NCBI RefSeq assembly: GCF_000485595.1
Contig: NW_014577138.1
Coordinates: 255,100-283,929 of the forward strand
Direction of reading: 5' to 3'
Length of the DNA stretch: 28,830 bases
Origin: Priapulus caudatus
Lineage: Eukaryota; Priapulida; Priapulimorpha; Priapulimorphida; Priapulidae
Shown: positions 27,111 to 28,830 of the stretch, one piece after another
How positions within the stretch are numbered: position 1 is the first letter of the stretch
Layout: each line of letters begins with the position of its first letter
Translations under genes and position numbers: made by a program
The notes under the pieces: model-generated
What the model saw: only the letters and a program-made list of their open reading frames with translations
The model's database searches: none
What the model was told of the DNA's origin: nothing

Positions 27111-27560
27111 GGCGCGTTTCACTAACGTTCGTTTGCTATTTTTCCTTCGCTATTTTCAAAGTTTATCCGTAAATAGCTAAGAACACGTCCGCGCGTGTTT
27201 CACAAAGCTCCGTTCGCTAAAGTTTTATTCGTTATTTAGCGAACAACTTTAGCGACACCTTTGCAGGGGATCGGTAAATTTAGCGAAGGACTTGCGGTGT
27301 ATTTAAACCCTATAAAAACATAATGTAGCGCTGTGTGCGCTGTATATTGTAGCAGCGATGTCGCGGAGGTTGTTTCAGATAAATGCACCTAACTTTACTA
27401 CAAACGATAGTGCCTATATAGGCACACTATTCACGCGAATACAAGCTCGTGCCCGTCCTGTACACACATCCACAATCAGACTGACACAGGCAGACTTGCC
27501 AATCTCTCTCAATTCATCTGCTAAAACGCGCGCCTGGGATCTACTTTAGGCTCCGTTTCG
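27111..27560 (+). repeat. Probable DNA-transposon fragment with duplicated end module and a short frame
   Basis: GGCGCGTTTCACTAACGTTC (27111) recurs in related form as GCGCGTGTTTCACAAAGCTC (27191). Each is followed by TTCGCTA and TTCGTTATTTAGC-like sequence, an arrangement often seen at ends of TIR elements. A TATAAAAA at 27311-27318 precedes ATG 27358 by 40 bases. The frame 27358-27549 encodes 63 residues (Arg/Thr/Ala-rich, no domain recognised), including the perfect 16-bp palindrome GTGCCTATATAGGCAC (27410-27425). The frame is short and could be chance, or the first exon of a captured gene. Confidence 0.35.
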
Positions 27561-27887
27561 CCTGCCTGTCGGATAGAAAGAATATCAAAATGTTATATGT
27601 TTTACTCTAATCTTTCAATAGTTTATAATATATTGTAATGTGTGTTGTGAGTCTTTACATGCTATCGATGCCACAGATTTACATGCAAGTGTAGTCTCTG
27701 TTTGCAAACCGGTTGTCGAACGAGAGCCTGAGCATTGACAGATGTGACACACGCCCTAGCACGTCGTAAGCTCCGAGAATATAGCACCCATGCGACACAG
27801 AAATTAGCACGCACCTACTTAAAACACTTAATTAGCACTTATTTCGAGTAACTGTTATCGCCGCATCACAACTGCAAGCAGCGTATA
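27561..27887. other. Unannotated stretch
   Basis: No coding, repeat or RNA feature is recognised; moderately AT-rich. Confidence 0.4.
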
Positions 27888-28030
27888 CAGGGGCGGCGCC
27901 AGGGTATTTTGTTAGGGGGGGGCGAAACCAGGGGCGTGTACAGGAGCACGCGAAGGGGGGGTCTGGGGGGCTCTCCCCCCGAAAATTTTTGAAATTAGAC
28001 CCGCTCAGATTGTCATAGCTTGGCATTGTT
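27888..28030 (+). mobile_element. hAT-like transposon end (fragment)
   Basis: CAGGGGCGGCGCCAGG at 27888 is followed by a G-rich run, GGGGCGTGTACAGG, then a GGGGGG-CTCT-CCCCCC hairpin (27965-27980) and GAAAATTTTTGAAATTAGA. CAGGGGCGG starts plus the G-block/C-block hairpin and AAAATTTT are a familiar end type of hAT-like non-autonomous elements. A related GGGTCTCCCC...AAAATTTAAAA block occurs at 14100-14130 inside the other hAT-like element. No matching opposite end with a target duplication was found, so the right border is arbitrary. Confidence 0.45.
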
Positions 28031-28062
28031 TTCGTTATAAGCGAGTTCGTAGTTAGCCGTGT

Positions 28063-28330
28063 ACGTGCACACGCCGTGCACACTTGTACGTGCACACGCC
28101 GTGCGCACTTGTACGTGCACACGCACGCACTTGTACGTGCACACGCACGCACTTGTACGTGCACACAAGCACGCACGTGTACGTACACACGCACGCACGC
28201 ACGCCCGTGTACGTACGCAAGCACGCACGTGTACGTGCACACGCACGCACGTGTACGTGCACACGCACGCACGTGTACGTGCACACGCACGCACGTGTAC
28301 GTGCACACGCACGCACGCACGCGTACGTGT
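28063..28330. repeat. 22-bp alternating purine-pyrimidine minisatellite
   Basis: Units of GTGTACGTGCACACGCACGC plus AC (22 bases) are repeated about a dozen times, with shorter variants at the left. ACGTGCACACGCACG is the conserved core and GTACGTGCAC gives local palindromes. The strict alternation keeps all frames open on both strands, producing spurious Thr/His/Cys/Val/Arg frames. Such tracts favour Z-DNA (general knowledge). Repeats abut directly with no unique spacers, so this is not a CRISPR. Confidence 0.88.
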
Positions 28331-28607
28331 CGTTGCTTTTATCGAGTGTTGAACACAATCATACAAACGAAAATGAGGACAACTATCACATCCCCCAGCA
28401 CTCCTGCAGACAGCTAGAGCCATATGGTTTACACTAGAGGCCAACAGCCACTCCGTGGCAGCCATGAAGGGCCCACGATGAAGGGCCATGATGGGGGAAC
28501 AAGAGAGGCGTCAGTTTGGTTCCTATGGTATGTGTCGCACAGTGTGATTGGTTTATGCTAGGCACGCCCCTCAACAGCCAGCAGCTACGATGGCGTAGTG
28601 GATTTAC
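28331..28607. other. Unannotated stretch
   Basis: No gene is supported. ATGAAGGGCC is repeated at about 28464 and 28478. Confidence 0.4.
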
Positions 28608-28743
28608 GCCGGAATTCATCAAAATTTGCGTACGCAGGTGCTACGCTGCGTTGATGAATCGCACCTACGAGCTTTGCGTACGTACTTCGTAGAAACTCTG
28701 TGTACGCAATACACTTTGCGCAACGTTGATGAATCCGGCCCCA
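28608..28743. mobile_element. Small MITE-like inverted-repeat element
   Basis: GCCGGAATTCATCAA near 28608 is mirrored by TTGATGAATCCGGCC at 28726-28740, with GCGTACGCA-type sequence inside both arms. An extra TTGATGAATC copy lies at 28651-28660. GGGGCCGGATTCATCAA-type ends recall small PIF/Harbinger-type elements; the superfamily is inference and no clear 3-bp duplication was confirmed. Confidence 0.5.
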
Positions 28744-28830
28744 GGGGCCCGCCTTAGTGCCCCTGTCCAGGGGCAGAGCCCCTGGCAGGGGTCCGGGGAA
28801 GCTCTCAGAGTTTAGCTAATCAAAGCCCTC
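28740..28830. other. G/C-rich transposon-like edge at the window end
   Basis: CAGGGGCCCGCC is followed by CCCCTGTCCAGGGGCAGAGCCCCTGGCAGGGG, a series of AGGGGC/GCCCCT inverted units and GTCCGGGGAAGCTCTC. It looks like the end of another hAT-like element cut off by the window. Confidence 0.35.

Noticed and set aside
28063-28330. Regular short repeats suggesting a CRISPR array
   Set aside because: Units abut directly without unique spacers, no cas gene is present, and the context is animal DNA.
27832-28489. Open frames of 95-160 codons on both strands
   Set aside because: They are produced by the 22-bp minisatellite, with repeated Thr-Cys-Val-Arg or Thr-His-Ala-Arg strings; not genes.

Overview
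The window looks like a piece of an invertebrate animal genome. The evidence is a single-exon ankyrin-repeat/SOCS-box gene (a protein architecture known from animals), Ty1/copia and Ty3/gypsy LTR retrotransposons, several TIR (cut-and-paste) elements and abundant microsatellite. No prokaryotic gene organisation is visible. The phylum cannot be fixed from the sequence alone. There is a 10-N assembly gap at 14995-15004.

Layout. 1-2900: GGACTC-rich and TGCG-rich low-complexity DNA, a degenerate tRNA-Arg(CCU)-like sequence on the minus strand, and a diverged repeat pair. About 2950-5505: a badly decayed gypsy element on the plus strand. 6545-9627: a 5'-truncated copia element on the plus strand, interrupted by a probable solo LTR (7433-7861). 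10588-20515: a nested set. An old minus-strand gypsy element (called B here; parts at 17730-20515 and 10588-10837) was split by a younger plus-strand gypsy element (A; 10838-17729, with both LTRs, PBS and PPT). A was itself interrupted by a TIR element of hAT-like type (13109-15063) and by an LTR-like insert (16273-17084). All retroelement coding regions are broken by stops, frameshifts, catalytic-residue changes or loss of the reverse-transcriptase core, so no autonomous copy is present.

20516-21955: AT-rich and short tandem repeats. 21956-23285: two large inverted-repeat elements lying almost end to end, one with TA flanks and one with a 7-bp target duplication. 23575-25680: the only convincing host gene, encoding a 701-residue ankyrin-repeat and SOCS-box protein, probably a substrate receptor of a Cullin-5 ubiquitin ligase. 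It has an intact LPLP Cul5-box motif, but the usual Cys of the Elongin-C-binding BC box is Ala. 25681-28830: intergenic DNA, a CT microsatellite, several terminal fragments of DNA transposons, and a 22-bp alternating purine-pyrimidine minisatellite.

The genes do not form an operon or pathway. The main story is layered transposon insertion whose order can be read from target duplications that restore interrupted reading frames, next to one host gene. I found no clearly new multi-gene system. The best leads are the BC-box substitution in the SOCS protein, the 7-bp-TSD inverted-repeat element directly upstream of it, and the parallel loss of the RT core in two unrelated-strand gypsy elements.
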